Source of the DNA: Maribacter huludaoensis
Lineage (GTDB): Bacteria; Bacteroidota; Bacteroidia; Flavobacteriales; Flavobacteriaceae
Length of the DNA: 64,000 bases
NCBI RefSeq assembly: GCF_029350945.1
Contig: NZ_JARKMS010000004.1
Coordinates: 62,001 to 126,000 of the forward strand
Reading direction: 5' to 3'
Under the pieces are notes generated by a model that did no database searches, had not been told where the DNA came from, and saw only the letters and a program-made list of their open reading frames with translations. Below are positions 1 through 10,507 of the stretch, piece after piece (the first letter of the stretch is position 1; the number at the start of each line of letters is the position of its first letter). Position numbers and translations under genes: made by a program.

Positions 1-2046
1 AATAAAGAAATCAAAGAAGGTCAAAAACTGAGGTCAAATACGATATTGGTAGTGCCGGGTAAGAAAATAGTAGAGCAAACAAGCGCACCTATTTCCAATA
101 CGCCTACGACCATGTCTGCCCAAACAAAAACGACGGTCGTTCAAGATTCGGTTAAAACAAGGGAGCCAATTGGTTATACAGAGCATCGTGTAAAGAAAAA
201 GGAAACTATTTTCGGTATTGCCCAGTTGTATAATATTACGGAAGATGAGCTAAAGAAATATAACCCAAAATTGTATGCTTCGCCACTTCAAAAGAAAATG
301 GATTTACGTATTCCTAAATACCGCGAACCCAAAGTTGCAGAAGTTGTAGAAGATCAAGGTGATTTAGAAAAATACATTGTTGCGGCAAAGGAAACTAGGT
401 GGAGTATTGCCCATAAATATGGTATTACTATTGAACGTATGCTAGAATTGAATCCGGGTCTGTCCGCAGCAAATAACTATTTGTCTGAAGGCTATGAGCT
501 GTTAATGCCCAAAATAGCCGGTAGTACCGTAAAGAACCAGGTAACCCAACTTTATACTTCATACACCGTACCTGCCAAAATGAATTTTTATCGTTTGGAA
601 AAGGAGTTTGGGGTAAAGTCAGATGAAATTGTTCGTTTAAACCCAGAGATAACGGAACGTGGCGGATTAAAAGAAGGTATGGTTATACGTATTCCTGAGC
701 AAAAAGTAGAGACTGGGGAAATTAATACGGATAACTACATTTTTTACGAGGTAAAGCCAAAACAGAACGAGTTTCGATTGACTAGAAAATTCGGGATGAC
801 ATGGGCAGAGTTGGTAGCCTTGAATCCTGATTTAAAGGACGGTCTAAAGGCTGGTATGGTCCTCAAATTACCAAAAAACAAAGTTGGTGATTTTGAAGTG
901 AGAAATGCCTTGGTTTTAGATAAGGTAAACTTGTTGGATAGCATAAATATTGCCGTAAAACCCAAAGTATTGTTCTTGTTACCTTTCAGGTTAGATAAAC
1001 TTGACCTTAGTAACAAGGAAGAGACAGAAAGAATTATTGACAATAGAAATAGTTTAAAATACAGCCTTGGCCTTTATTCTGGAGCGTTGGTCGCTATTGA
1101 TTCTATGAAATCTTTGGGCGTTTCCATAGATGTAAAGACTTTTGATAATCAATTAGATTTAGGTAAAACAAAACAAATTTTACAAGGAGAACAACTTGGA
1201 GGGTATAGTGCCGTTTTTGGTCCTTTGGATATGCCTTCGCTTAAAGAAACTGCTGTACAGGCTTCAAAATTTAATGTTCCTGTAATTGCTCCCGTACCTG
1301 CCAAAAGTGATTTAAGTTTAGACAATGTATTCTTTTCCTATACTGACGAAGAAGTACTGTGGAAGCATATGTTGGATTATGTAGAGACCAATCATACGAT
1401 AGAAACGCTTTTAATAATAGCGGATGAGGATAATAGTAAGGAGAAAGATGCTATCCTTAAAAGATTTCCAATGGCAAAAGTGGTCGTTGTAAAAGAAGAG
1501 GAGAAAAATATTGGTATCAACAGGGATAAACTACAAACGTTATTATCTGATCAAGTTCCAAATTGGGTGTTTGTAGAGTCTGATAATTATAAATTAATTG
1601 CCAGTGTTGTCTCTATTTTAAATTCATTTAACAATACCGCTTTTGATCCTTTGTTAGGTAAAGATAAAGTGAGTGTAAGAATGTTTACGACAGATATGAA
1701 CTCGGGCTTTGAAAACGATGTAATTTCAAATACACATTTGTCTAATTTAAAATTTACATATCCTTCCGTAAATCGCCAGGTGGCCAATAATTCATTTGTT
1801 GAACGTTATAGAAAACGCTTTGGTGACGATCCGGATAAATATGCCGTAAGAGGATTTGACTTAACATATGACCTTTTACTGAAATTGGCTTACAATAACA
1901 GTTTGATAGATGTTTCGAGATTTATTGGTGAAACGGAGTATAGCGGTAATAAGTTCAATTACCAAAGAAAAGGTGTTGCCGGGTATTATAACCAGTCTTC
2001 TTATATTATGATGATAGACGATTTACGAATTAAAACAATAGAGTAG
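1..2046 (+). CDS. LysM-repeat protein with periplasmic-binding-like domain (5' end outside window)
   Basis: The reading frame is open from base 1, so the gene starts upstream; the TTG at 46 is internal, because the preceding codons read as the end of another LysM unit. After that fragment come four full LysM units (about residues 55-105, 110-160, 170-220 and 230-280 counted from base 1), each with the N-P-x-L/I pattern and a closing I/L-P. LysM modules bind peptidoglycan. The rest, about 380 residues, looks like a type 1 periplasmic-binding (amino-acid ABC substrate) fold. No transporter genes adjoin, so a cell-wall-anchored sensor or structural role is more likely than uptake. OsmC follows after one base, suggesting one transcript. 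Confidence 0.85.
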   Translation, partial: NKEIKEGQKLRSNTILVVPGKKIVEQTSAPISNTPTTMSAQTKTTVVQDSVKTREPIGYTEHRVKKKETIFGIAQLYNITEDELKKYNPKLYASPLQKKMDLRIPKYREPKVAEVVEDQGDLEKYIVAAKETRWSIAHKYGITIERMLELNPGLSAANNYLSEGYELLMPKIAGSTVKNQVTQLYTSYTVPAKMNFYRLEKEFGVKSDEIVRLNPEITERGGLKEGMVIRIPEQKVETGEINTDNYIFYEVKPKQNEFRLTRKFGMTWAELVALNPDLKDGLKAGMVLKLPKNKVGDFEVRNALVLDKVNLLDSINIAVKPKVLFLLPFRLDKLDLSNKEETERIIDNRNSLKYSLGLYSGALVAIDSMKSLGVSIDVKTFDNQLDLGKTKQILQGEQLGGYSAVFGPLDMPSLKETAVQASKFNVPVIAPVPAKSDLSLDNVFFSYTDEEVLWKHMLDYVETNHTIETLLIIADEDNSKEKDAILKRFPMAKVVVVKEEEKNIGINRDKLQTLLSDQVPNWVFVESDNYKLIASVVSILNSFNNTAFDPLLGKDKVSVRMFTTDMNSGFENDVISNTHLSNLKFTYPSVNRQVANNSFVERYRKRFGDDPDKYAVRGFDLTYDLLLKLAYNNSLIDVSRFIGETEYSGNKFNYQRKGVAGYYNQSSYIMMIDDLRIKTIE

Positions 2047-2047
2047 T

Positions 2048-2452
2048 ATGACATCAAAAGTAACGTACAACGGTGAGTTAAGAACTGAGTGTGTTCATTT
2101 AAAATCCAACGATTCTTTTGTTACGGATGCACCAGTAGATAACAACGGATTGGGACAGGCATTTTCACCTACCGATACCGTTGCAACAGGTTTGGCAAGT
2201 TGTATGTTGACAATGATGGGTATTAAGGCAAACGGGTTGAAAGTAGACCTGAAAGGTGCTACCGCCGCCGTAACAAAACACATGGCGGCTTCACCTAGAA
2301 GAATATCTAAGATTGAAGTAGAAGTACATTTGCCAAAAGATATTTCAGATAAGAATAGAAAAATATTGGTGCACACGGCAAATACATGCCCTGTGCACTA
2401 TAGTTTGCATCCAGATATAGAGAAAGTAATCACTTATAATTGGGACTTATAA
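2048..2452 (+). CDS. OsmC family peroxiredoxin-like protein
   Basis: The 134-residue protein is full length for the OsmC/Ohr superfamily. The two redox cysteines are visible: Cys52 in GLASCMLTMMG and Cys114 in ANTCPVHYSL. OsmC-like proteins are cytoplasmic thiol peroxidases that reduce organic or inorganic peroxides. The ATG lies one base after the upstream stop, and the next gene starts inside this one, so the three genes probably form an operon. The exact subfamily (OsmC versus YhfA-like) cannot be settled by eye. Confidence 0.88.
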   Translation: MTSKVTYNGELRTECVHLKSNDSFVTDAPVDNNGLGQAFSPTDTVATGLASCMLTMMGIKANGLKVDLKGATAAVTKHMAASPRRISKIEVEVHLPKDISDKNRKILVHTANTCPVHYSLHPDIEKVITYNWDL

Positions 2453-2976
2453 AAAGGGCACATTTCATTTTCTTTTTTCTAACGCTACTGACCATTTTTA
2501 ATGTTCAGGGTCAAGAAGTGGTGTCATGGGAACCAGATTTTAGATTTACTTGGAATGATTTTAAAGGTGAAGCTCCAATTACCTCAAGGGCTGCAGCAAC
2601 CACGGCAAGTGGTATAACCTATCGCTTTTCTACATTTTACGAGAATAATGAACTTCAGGTAGATTGTAAAGTGTTTGCCTATTTTTATCCAACAAAATCA
2701 TGGTACAAACCCGAGCTTTGCAATGAGGTAACCTTATTGCACGAACAGTTGCATTTTGATATTACAGAGCTCTACGCCCGTAAACTGCGTAAGAAATTGG
2801 CGGAGACTAAATTTACCAAAAATGTAAAGGAAGAAATTCGTAAAATCTATAAAGCTACCATTCGCCAGCTGAACGACTTCCAAAATAAATACGATTCAGA
2901 AACAAATTATTCAAGAAATTTACCGGTACAAAAACGTTGGGCCAAAGAAATAGAAGAGGCTTTAATCAAATCTTAG
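2440..2976 (+). CDS. DUF922-type putative secreted zinc protease
   Basis: This 178-residue protein has a signal peptide (hydrophobic residues 8-22, cleavage near VQG-QE). An HExxH motif, HEQLH, lies at residues 101-105 with a Glu five residues later, followed by a helical basic C-terminus. The WNDFKGEAP segment near residue 38 is typical of DUF922, a family predicted to be zinc-dependent proteases. The start is TTG at 2440, overlapping the OsmC gene by 13 bases; no later start would keep the signal peptide. Its substrate is unknown. The overlap points to translational coupling with OsmC. Confidence 0.8.
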   Translation: MGLIKRAHFIFFFLTLLTIFNVQGQEVVSWEPDFRFTWNDFKGEAPITSRAAATTASGITYRFSTFYENNELQVDCKVFAYFYPTKSWYKPELCNEVTLLHEQLHFDITELYARKLRKKLAETKFTKNVKEEIRKIYKATIRQLNDFQNKYDSETNYSRNLPVQKRWAKEIEEALIKS

Positions 2977-3033
2977 CTTAATGGTTTGAAAGTGAATTAG
3001 TTCGTTAGTGAAATAGTGAAATAGTGAAATAGT

Positions 3034-3069
3034 CTTTATCAAAAAACAGCAAGCTGTTTTTTGATAAAG
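3034..3069. terminator. Perfect 17-bp hairpin between convergent genes
   Basis: The arms at 3034-3050 and 3053-3069 are perfect reverse complements around a 2-base AA gap. A/T runs inside the stem give U-rich sequence in both directions. Its position between convergent genes ending at 2976 and 3156 fits a bidirectional terminator. Confidence 0.75.
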
Positions 3070-3071
3070 AG

Positions 3072-3151
3072 CACACTAGCACACTAGCACACTAGCACAC
3101 TAGCACACTAGCACACTAGCACACTAGCACACTAGCACACTAGCACACTAA
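3072..3151. repeat. 8-bp tandem array, ten copies of CACACTAG
   Basis: Nine perfect copies of CACACTAG run from 3072 to 3143, and a tenth (3144-3151) ends in A. The array ends four bases before the minus-strand stop codon at 3156-3158. On the other side of the hairpin, 3011-3034 carries a related 8-bp unit (AAATAGTG, three copies). An outer inverted repeat of 13 bp joins 2998-3010 to 3146-3158. There are no spacers, so this is a simple-sequence array and not CRISPR. Confidence 0.95.
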
Positions 3152-3155
3152 CGAA

Positions 3156-4025
3156 CTACACATCACAAATAGTGACACCTTGTTTTAGAGCATCAATTTT
3201 GTTTTCCCAGCTAGGTACGAATTCTTGTGCAACGTGGCCTTTGTAGCCAGTCTTTAAAATAGCCTTCATTACTGCAGGGTAGAAAATTTCTTGAGTTTCA
3301 TCTATTTCATGTCTTCCAGGGTTTCCTCCAGTATGATAATGACCGTAATATTGGTGGTAATTTTCAATGTTTCTAATAATATCACCTTCCATTATTTGCA
3401 TATGGTAAATATCATATAAGAGCTTAAAATGTTCAGAACCAATAGCTTCACAAAGAGATACGCCCCATTCAGAAGTATCGCACATATAGTCTTTGTGGTC
3501 AACTTTACTGTTCAGAAGTTCCATTTGTAAAACAACGCCGTGCTTCTCTGCCAAAGGCATTAATTTTTTTAGTCCAATGGCACAATTGCGCAATCCTACT
3601 AAGTCGTTCATTCCATTTCTATTGCCACTAAAACAGATGAGGTTGGTATAACCAGCCTCGGCTACCAAAGGAATAACACGTTCGTAGTCTGCAATTAATT
3701 CATCGTGTAAAGAAAGGTCGTTAAAGCCCTTTGTAATTCCCATGCCGGCGCCCCAACACATAGAGGCATGGATGTTATATTTTTTTAAAAGCGGAAATTC
3801 ATCTGGTCCTACAAGGTCTATTGATCGTATATCCAGTTCAACTAAATTTTTAAGAAAATCTTCAAAAGGAATGCTTCCATAGCACCAATAACAAACACTA
3901 TGGTTAATATTGTATTTTAATTTGGCGGTTGCCGAAGTTTGGGTATTGTTTGCCATTGCCGCAGATGTAGTTAACAGACCAACGGACGCGGCGGCCGAGG
4001 TACCAATAAAATTTCTTCTTTTCAT
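3156..4025 (-). CDS. Secreted hydroxypyruvate-isomerase-like TIM barrel protein
   Basis: The 289-residue protein starts with a twin-arginine-type leader (KRRNFIG, then a small-residue hydrophobic stretch to about residue 26), so it is probably exported folded. The body matches the xylose-isomerase-like / hydroxypyruvate isomerase (Hyi) TIM-barrel group. Likely metal-binding acids and histidines sit in QMELLNS, LLYDIYHMQ, YGHYHTGG and AQEFVPSW. Such proteins convert or epimerise keto-sugars; the substrate here is unknown. It stands alone on the minus strand, and its 3' end touches the 8-bp array. Confidence 0.83.
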   Translation of the reverse strand: MKRRNFIGTSAAASVGLLTTSAAMANNTQTSATAKLKYNINHSVCYWCYGSIPFEDFLKNLVELDIRSIDLVGPDEFPLLKKYNIHASMCWGAGMGITKGFNDLSLHDELIADYERVIPLVAEAGYTNLICFSGNRNGMNDLVGLRNCAIGLKKLMPLAEKHGVVLQMELLNSKVDHKDYMCDTSEWGVSLCEAIGSEHFKLLYDIYHMQIMEGDIIRNIENYHQYYGHYHTGGNPGRHEIDETQEIFYPAVMKAILKTGYKGHVAQEFVPSWENKIDALKQGVTICDV

Positions 4026-4073
4026 GTTGTTTTGAGATGTTGATTTTTTAAAGATAATTTTTTAGATTAAAAA

Positions 4074-4316
4074 ATGGAAATTAATCCTGATAAGGAAAAA
4101 TTAATTGAATTGGCACATTACCGTATGCCATTTGGTAAATATAAGGGTAGGTTTTTGGTAGATTTACCAGAGCCTTACTTGGTTTGGTTTCAACAAAAAG
4201 GATTTCCTGATGGTAAATTGGGAGATTTGTTGCAATCTATGCTAGAAATTAAAACAAACGGTCTAGAATCGATAATTCGGAAAATACAAAAACATTTTCC
4301 TAAGGAAACCCGTTAA
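4074..4316 (+). CDS. DUF3820 family protein
   Basis: This 80-residue soluble protein contains the MPFGKYKGR...LVDLPEPYLVWF block typical of DUF3820. The family has been annotated elsewhere as a putative quorum-sensing-regulated factor, but its function is not established. There is no signal peptide or membrane segment. It lies 50 bases upstream of pyrG, which appears to have its own promoter in the gap. The 48-base gap to the divergent gene at 4025 must hold promoters for both. Confidence 0.8.
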   Translation: MEINPDKEKLIELAHYRMPFGKYKGRFLVDLPEPYLVWFQQKGFPDGKLGDLLQSMLEIKTNGLESIIRKIQKHFPKETR

Positions 4317-4333
4317 GTTCTCACCTCAATTTG

Positions 4334-4341
4334 TAACTTTG
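4334..4341 (+). promoter_or_regulatory. Flavobacterial -7 box upstream of pyrG
   Basis: TAACTTTG matches the Bacteroidota -7 consensus TAnnTTTG and ends 25 bases before the pyrG ATG. I see no clear -33 TTG at the right spacing, so the call rests on one element. Confidence 0.45.
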
Positions 4342-4351
4342 TGTCCCGTAA

Positions 4352-6004
<1,653 letters not shown>

Positions 6005-6020
6005 ACATGATATTTGGACA

Positions 6021-6028
6021 TATATTTG
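6021..6028 (+). promoter_or_regulatory. Flavobacterial -7 box upstream of yidC
   Basis: TATATTTG fits TAnnTTTG and lies 45 bases before the yidC ATG. No -33 TTG at 17-23 bases is evident. Confidence 0.4.
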
Positions 6029-6073
6029 CTTTCTTAAAAATTCAAAATATTCCCAATTAATTAGAAATACCAC

Positions 6074-7927
6074 ATGGAAGAAAAGAAATTTGATGTACAA
6101 TCCATCATAGGCTTTGTGCTTATTTTTGGAATACTCATCTTTATGTTTTACCAAAATCAGCCAACCCCGGAAGAGATTGAGGCAGAAAAGGCAAAGCAAG
6201 AACAGGTAGAGGCTGCGAAGGCATCAGAAAATTCAGAAACTGAAACTGTTATTAATGATGTACCGCAATTAGATTTAAAAGATTCTACTGCAGTTGCCAA
6301 TTACCAAGGAAAAATTGGTGCTTTTGGTTTTACAAAACCTTCTAACGACATTACTACTTTTGAGAATGAAGTTCTATTACTGAAGATCAGCAACAAAGGT
6401 GGGCAGATTGTAGAAGCGAAAATGAAACAATTTGTTACTTATGATTCTGTGCCGGTATATTTGGTAAAAGATGGTAATGCTTCATTTGGTTTAGATTTTG
6501 CGACATCTGATAATAGAATGTTGAATACTCAAGATCTATACTTTGAGCCTACAATGTCAAATGACAATGGTAACAAGGTGTTATCATTGAAGGCAAAAAC
6601 ATCTAATAGTCAATATTTAGAATATAGATATGTTATTAAACCGAACGACTATTTGGTAGATTTTACCATTAAGTCTAAAGGTTTGGATAATGTTATCAGT
6701 ACTAGTAAGCCAGTAACTTTAGATTGGAAGTTAAAAGGTATACGCCACTCAAAAAGTATTGAGTATGAGAATAGGTATACAAGATTGACCTATAATCATG
6801 AAGATGGTAAAATTAGCAAATTGTCTGAAGGAAGTGATGATGAGGAAACTGAGGAAGATATAAAGTGGATTTCTTATAGGCAGCATTTTTTTAGTAGTAT
6901 TCTAGCGGCAGATGAGCCTTTTAAAAATGGTGATTTAACATCTGTAAATTTAGTTGAGGAAGAAAGTAGAACTTTCGGTTTCACAAAAAAGTATGGTTCA
7001 AAGTTAGCGGTAGATTTAGAAGGTGGAGAACTATCTAAAGATTTACATTGGTATTTTGGCCCTACTGATGTAGATACCTTATCTAAGTACGAGGATTTAG
7101 GTCTGGTAGATTCCATTCCTTTTGGCTGGGGAATATTCGGTTGGATCAACCGTTACTTTTTCACCCCATTTTATAGTTTGATCAGTTCGTATTTTCCTTA
7201 TGGTATTGCCATTGTAATTATGACCATATTGGTACGTTTGGCAATGTCGCCAGTAACTTATAAGTCTTACCTGTCTCAGGCAAAAATGAAGGTTTTAAAA
7301 CCGGAAATTACGGAGCTAGGGGAGAAGTATAAGGATAATGCGATGAAAAAGCAGCAAGAAACCATGAAATTGTATGGTAAAGCAGGGGTAAGTCCTATGA
7401 GCGGTTGTATACCCGCGGTCATACAAATGCCAATTTTCTATGCACTGTTCATGTTTTTCCCCACATCGTTCGCATTACGCCAAAAACCATTTTTATGGGC
7501 AGATGACCTTTCTTCTTTTGATACTATTTATCAATTTCCAGAAGGATTCTCTATTCCATTCTATGGTGATCATGTTAGTTTATTTCCAATTTTGGCTTCT
7601 ATAGCTATATTCTTTTATATGAATATGACTACGGGTCAGAATATGCCAACGCAGCCAGGTATGCCCAACATGAAATTTATCATGTACCTAATGCCGTTTA
7701 TGATGTTGTTTTTCTTTAACAATTACGCAAGTGGTCTTAGTTTGTATTACTTTGTATCTAACCTTATTACCATAGGTATAATGTTGGTGATCAAGAATGT
7801 TATTATAGATAATGATAAGATCCATGCACAGATACAGGAGAACAAGAAGAAACCCAAGAAAGAAAATAAGTTCCAAAAGAAAATGCGCGAAATGATGGAA
7901 CAAGCAGAAGCGCAGAAAAAAAATTAA
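6074..7927 (+). CDS. yidC: Membrane protein insertase YidC
   Basis: YidC inserts and folds inner-membrane proteins, alone or with SecYEG. The 617 residues show the Gram-negative layout: an N-terminal membrane helix (about 13-31), a large periplasmic beta-sandwich domain (about 70-330), then the conserved hydrophobic core from about residue 360 with SPVTYKSYLSQAKMK and SPMSGCIPAVIQMPIFYALF. The C-terminal tail is lysine-rich, as in ribosome-binding versions. Length and start fit the family. A strong terminator follows. Confidence 0.97.
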   Translation: MEEKKFDVQSIIGFVLIFGILIFMFYQNQPTPEEIEAEKAKQEQVEAAKASENSETETVINDVPQLDLKDSTAVANYQGKIGAFGFTKPSNDITTFENEVLLLKISNKGGQIVEAKMKQFVTYDSVPVYLVKDGNASFGLDFATSDNRMLNTQDLYFEPTMSNDNGNKVLSLKAKTSNSQYLEYRYVIKPNDYLVDFTIKSKGLDNVISTSKPVTLDWKLKGIRHSKSIEYENRYTRLTYNHEDGKISKLSEGSDDEETEEDIKWISYRQHFFSSILAADEPFKNGDLTSVNLVEEESRTFGFTKKYGSKLAVDLEGGELSKDLHWYFGPTDVDTLSKYEDLGLVDSIPFGWGIFGWINRYFFTPFYSLISSYFPYGIAIVIMTILVRLAMSPVTYKSYLSQAKMKVLKPEITELGEKYKDNAMKKQQETMKLYGKAGVSPMSGCIPAVIQMPIFYALFMFFPTSFALRQKPFLWADDLSSFDTIYQFPEGFSIPFYGDHVSLFPILASIAIFFYMNMTTGQNMPTQPGMPNMKFIMYLMPFMMLFFFNNYASGLSLYYFVSNLITIGIMLVIKNVIIDNDKIHAQIQENKKKPKKENKFQKKMREMMEQAEAQKKN

Positions 7928-7953
7928 AAATAAACTTCTGATAATAGTAAATA

Positions 7954-7983
7954 AAAAGCCCTTTCAAATTTGAAAGGGCTTTT
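7954..7983. terminator. Terminator after yidC
   Basis: A perfect 30-base palindrome (AAAAGCCCTTTCAAA and its complement) lies 27 bases after the yidC stop, with a GC-containing stem and T-run. Confidence 0.85.
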
Positions 7984-8127
7984 GCCATTGGTTAAGGCTT
8001 GGTTTGGTAAGATTTGGGATGTTAAAGATGTAATTAAATTAAAGTTTTATAAAAAGTAAGTTGTAAAGGGTGGGTTATTGTATGTTAAAAGAGTCTGTAC
8101 TGATGTTAGCAGAAATTGGACATAAAA

Positions 8128-8153
8128 AAACCTTCTAGAATTCTAGAAGGTTT
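8128..8153 (-). terminator. Terminator after the fasciclin gene
   Basis: A perfect 26-base palindrome (AAACCTTCTAGAA plus complement) lies just downstream of the minus-strand gene ending at 8175, followed on that strand by a T-run. The stretch between this and the yidC terminator (7984-8127) shows no gene. Confidence 0.8.
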
Positions 8154-8174
8154 AAAATATGGAGAAATATTTTT

Positions 8175-10202
8175 TTAATGTAAAGCGTCAATAGCTGCTT
8201 GTGGTAAAAGTACCTTGTTGATTACATGTACAACACCGTTGCTAGCCTCAACATCGGCAATAACAACTGATGCATTGTCCTCGCTTGCATCCTCTACATG
8301 TACGGTACCGTCTTTAATATTAATACCTACATTTTCACCTTGTACGGTTGCTATAGCTTGGCCATCACTTAAATCCGTAGAAAAAGCAGCTGTTCCAGAT
8401 ACTACGTGAAAAGTTAAAATAGTAGTTAATAATTCTTTTTCAGCTTCGGTATCAAAATCAGCAATACTATTATAATTTTCACCTAAAGCATCCAATAAGG
8501 CTACAAAGGCATCATTAGTTGGTGCAAAAACGGTAAATGGACCGTCACCACTTAAGGTTTCAACCAATCCGGCATCTGCTTGCCCTAATGCATCGACCAA
8601 AACACTAAGGTCATCTGTATCAACTGCAATTTCAACAATAGTTCTTAGACTCATTGCCGCCAACATGTCTAACACTTCTTGAGGTAAAATTACTTTATCG
8701 ATAACATGAACAACACCATTGGTGGCAGCAACGTCCGCTAAGGCAACGTTGGCGTTGGTTTCTGTAGCATCCATAATTTCAACTCCATTATCTGTCAATG
8801 CAATACTAATAGTTTCACCTTGCACGGTTTCTATAACTTGACCATTGCTTAAATCAGTGGAGTAGGCAGAAACACCCGCTACTACATGATAGGTAAGAAT
8901 TTTTGTCAATAATGCCTTTTCCTCATCTGTATCAAAATCAGCAACGCTGTTAAAATCATCGCCAAGAGTTTCTAATAATGCTACAAAGGCTGCATTCGTG
9001 GGGGCAAAAACTGTGAAAGGTCCCTCACTGTTCAATGTTTCTACTAAGCCTGCATCTGCTTGTATCAATGCTTCTACCAGTAAACTTAAGTCATCGGTTG
9101 CAACTGCTGTGTCAACAATAGTCTTCAATTGTAAACTTGTAACAAAATCAATAGCTGCTTGTGGCAATAACACTTTGTCAATAGTATGTGCAACACCGTT
9201 AGACGCCATAATATCTACACCTGTAATATTTGCGTTTGTGTCTGAAGCATCACCGATCACAAAAGTATCTCCAGAAGATATTATTTCAACACTGTTGTTC
9301 TCAAATGCAGTAGCTACCTGACCTGCGGCCAAATCGGTAGATTTTACTTCTGCGGCAACCACATGAAACAACAATATGTTTTTTAGCAAGGCAATTTCCT
9401 CATCCGTATCAAAATCATCAAGGCTATTATAGTCGTCGCCTAAAACTTCTAACAATGCTACAAAGGCATCATCTGTAGGTGCAAATACGGTAAATGGTCC
9501 ATCAGAACTTAAAGTAGCGACTAAATCAGCCTTAATTACCGCTGCCTCTAAAAGGGATAAAGGTTCAGTAGCTACAACAATATCTACCAATGTGCCATTT
9601 TCTTCAGGCATTTCCTCTCCGTTCAAAGCATCTATAATAGCTTGTGGTAGTAATACTTTATCAATAACATGAACAACTCCATTACTGGCCTCTACATCTG
9701 CAATAACAACTTTGGCATCGATTTCCGTTGCATCATCGATAAAAACATCACCATCAATATTAATGGTTAAATCTTCACCTTGTACCGTAGTGACCATCAT
9801 ACCGTTAGATAGATCAGAAGAACTAGCTGAAACACCTGCAACTACATGATACGTTAATATTGAAGTTAAAATCGCTCTCTCTTCGTCCGTATCAAAATCT
9901 GCCAAAGTATCAAAATCATCTAATTGATTCAATAGTTCGGTAAAGGCATCATTGGTCGGTGCAAAAACGGTAAAAGGACCGTCGCCGCTTAATGTGCCTA
10001 CTAAATCAGTGCCTTCTGAGTTGTCAGCAGTAGTAAGGGCAGAAACCAAAGAAGAAAGTGCATCTTCTGCCTGTGCCGTTTCAACGATAGTCAAATCATT
10101 GGCGGCCATAGGTTCTACATCATCATCGTTACTACAAGACCATGTAATCATGGTAATGGAGAGCAACAACATAAAATTTCTTAGTTGTAACATTTTTTTC
10201 AT
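8175..10202 (-). CDS. Four-domain fasciclin (FAS1) lipoprotein
   Basis: The 675-residue lipoprotein has a signal peptide ending in a lipobox (TWSC-SNDDD, Cys23), then four FAS1 domains at about residues 38-195, 203-345, 350-510 and 515-675. Each repeats the GPFTVFAPT(N/D)DAF, LL..IL.(Y/F)HVV and NGV(V/A)H.I(D/N)KVLLPQ motifs. FAS1 domains mediate adhesion or protein contact at the cell surface. The protein is strongly acidic and poor in lysine, as is usual for marine secreted proteins. The close likeness of the units suggests fairly recent tandem duplication. It is a single-gene transcript with its own terminator. Confidence 0.95.
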   Translation of the reverse strand: MKKMLQLRNFMLLLSITMITWSCSNDDDVEPMAANDLTIVETAQAEDALSSLVSALTTADNSEGTDLVGTLSGDGPFTVFAPTNDAFTELLNQLDDFDTLADFDTDEERAILTSILTYHVVAGVSASSSDLSNGMMVTTVQGEDLTINIDGDVFIDDATEIDAKVVIADVEASNGVVHVIDKVLLPQAIIDALNGEEMPEENGTLVDIVVATEPLSLLEAAVIKADLVATLSSDGPFTVFAPTDDAFVALLEVLGDDYNSLDDFDTDEEIALLKNILLFHVVAAEVKSTDLAAGQVATAFENNSVEIISSGDTFVIGDASDTNANITGVDIMASNGVAHTIDKVLLPQAAIDFVTSLQLKTIVDTAVATDDLSLLVEALIQADAGLVETLNSEGPFTVFAPTNAAFVALLETLGDDFNSVADFDTDEEKALLTKILTYHVVAGVSAYSTDLSNGQVIETVQGETISIALTDNGVEIMDATETNANVALADVAATNGVVHVIDKVILPQEVLDMLAAMSLRTIVEIAVDTDDLSVLVDALGQADAGLVETLSGDGPFTVFAPTNDAFVALLDALGENYNSIADFDTEAEKELLTTILTFHVVSGTAAFSTDLSDGQAIATVQGENVGINIKDGTVHVEDASEDNASVVIADVEASNGVVHVINKVLLPQAAIDALH

Positions 10203-10507
10203 AATTGTGTTTTTAAAGATTGTTTAATTAAAAATGAAAGATGTTTAACATTGTATACTATAAATTACATTTATGATATTAAAACATCTACAATGCTAAA
10301 AATACAATAGATATTTATTGTTTAACTAATTTTTAAAAAAGTTTAACAAAATATTTTTAACTCAAAAAAATTACGAATTCAAAAAAAAGGTTTTCAGATA
10401 TCTGTTTTTACTAAGGTTATTGTTAAAGGTTTACATGAAAAGTGCCGATGTAAAAAAAGAAGGTTTGAATTGAAATTTTGTAATTTTGTTGCGACCAAGA
10501 TGAAGAG
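10203..10507. other. AT-rich divergent intergenic region
   Basis: This 305-base gap separates the divergent fasciclin and mnmA genes. It is very A/T-rich, with long A and T runs between 10320 and 10400. Apart from a -7 box for mnmA (10481-10488) I see no gene, hairpin or RNA in it. It must hold both promoters. Confidence 0.6.
10481..10488 (+). promoter_or_regulatory. -7 box upstream of mnmA
   Basis: TAATTTTG fits TAnnTTTG and lies 19 bases before the ATG. A TTTG at 10464-10467 is only 13 bases upstream, short of the usual 17-23. Confidence 0.4.

Noticed and set aside
46-48. TTG as the start of the first gene
   Set aside because: The frame is open to base 1 and the upstream codons read as the end of a LysM unit, so the gene begins outside the window.
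3072-3151. Possible CRISPR array
   Set aside because: The repeats are 8 bp, directly adjacent and without spacers, and no cas genes are present. The same holds for the arrays at 28261 and 52595.
8030-8127. Possible small gene between the yidC and fasciclin terminators
   Set aside because: No frame of useful length and no structured RNA was visible.
8998-9321. Plus-strand reading frames inside the fasciclin gene (also 8215-8409 and 9952-10227)
   Set aside because: They recur because the FAS1 repeats are alike in DNA sequence; they have biased composition and no family resemblance.
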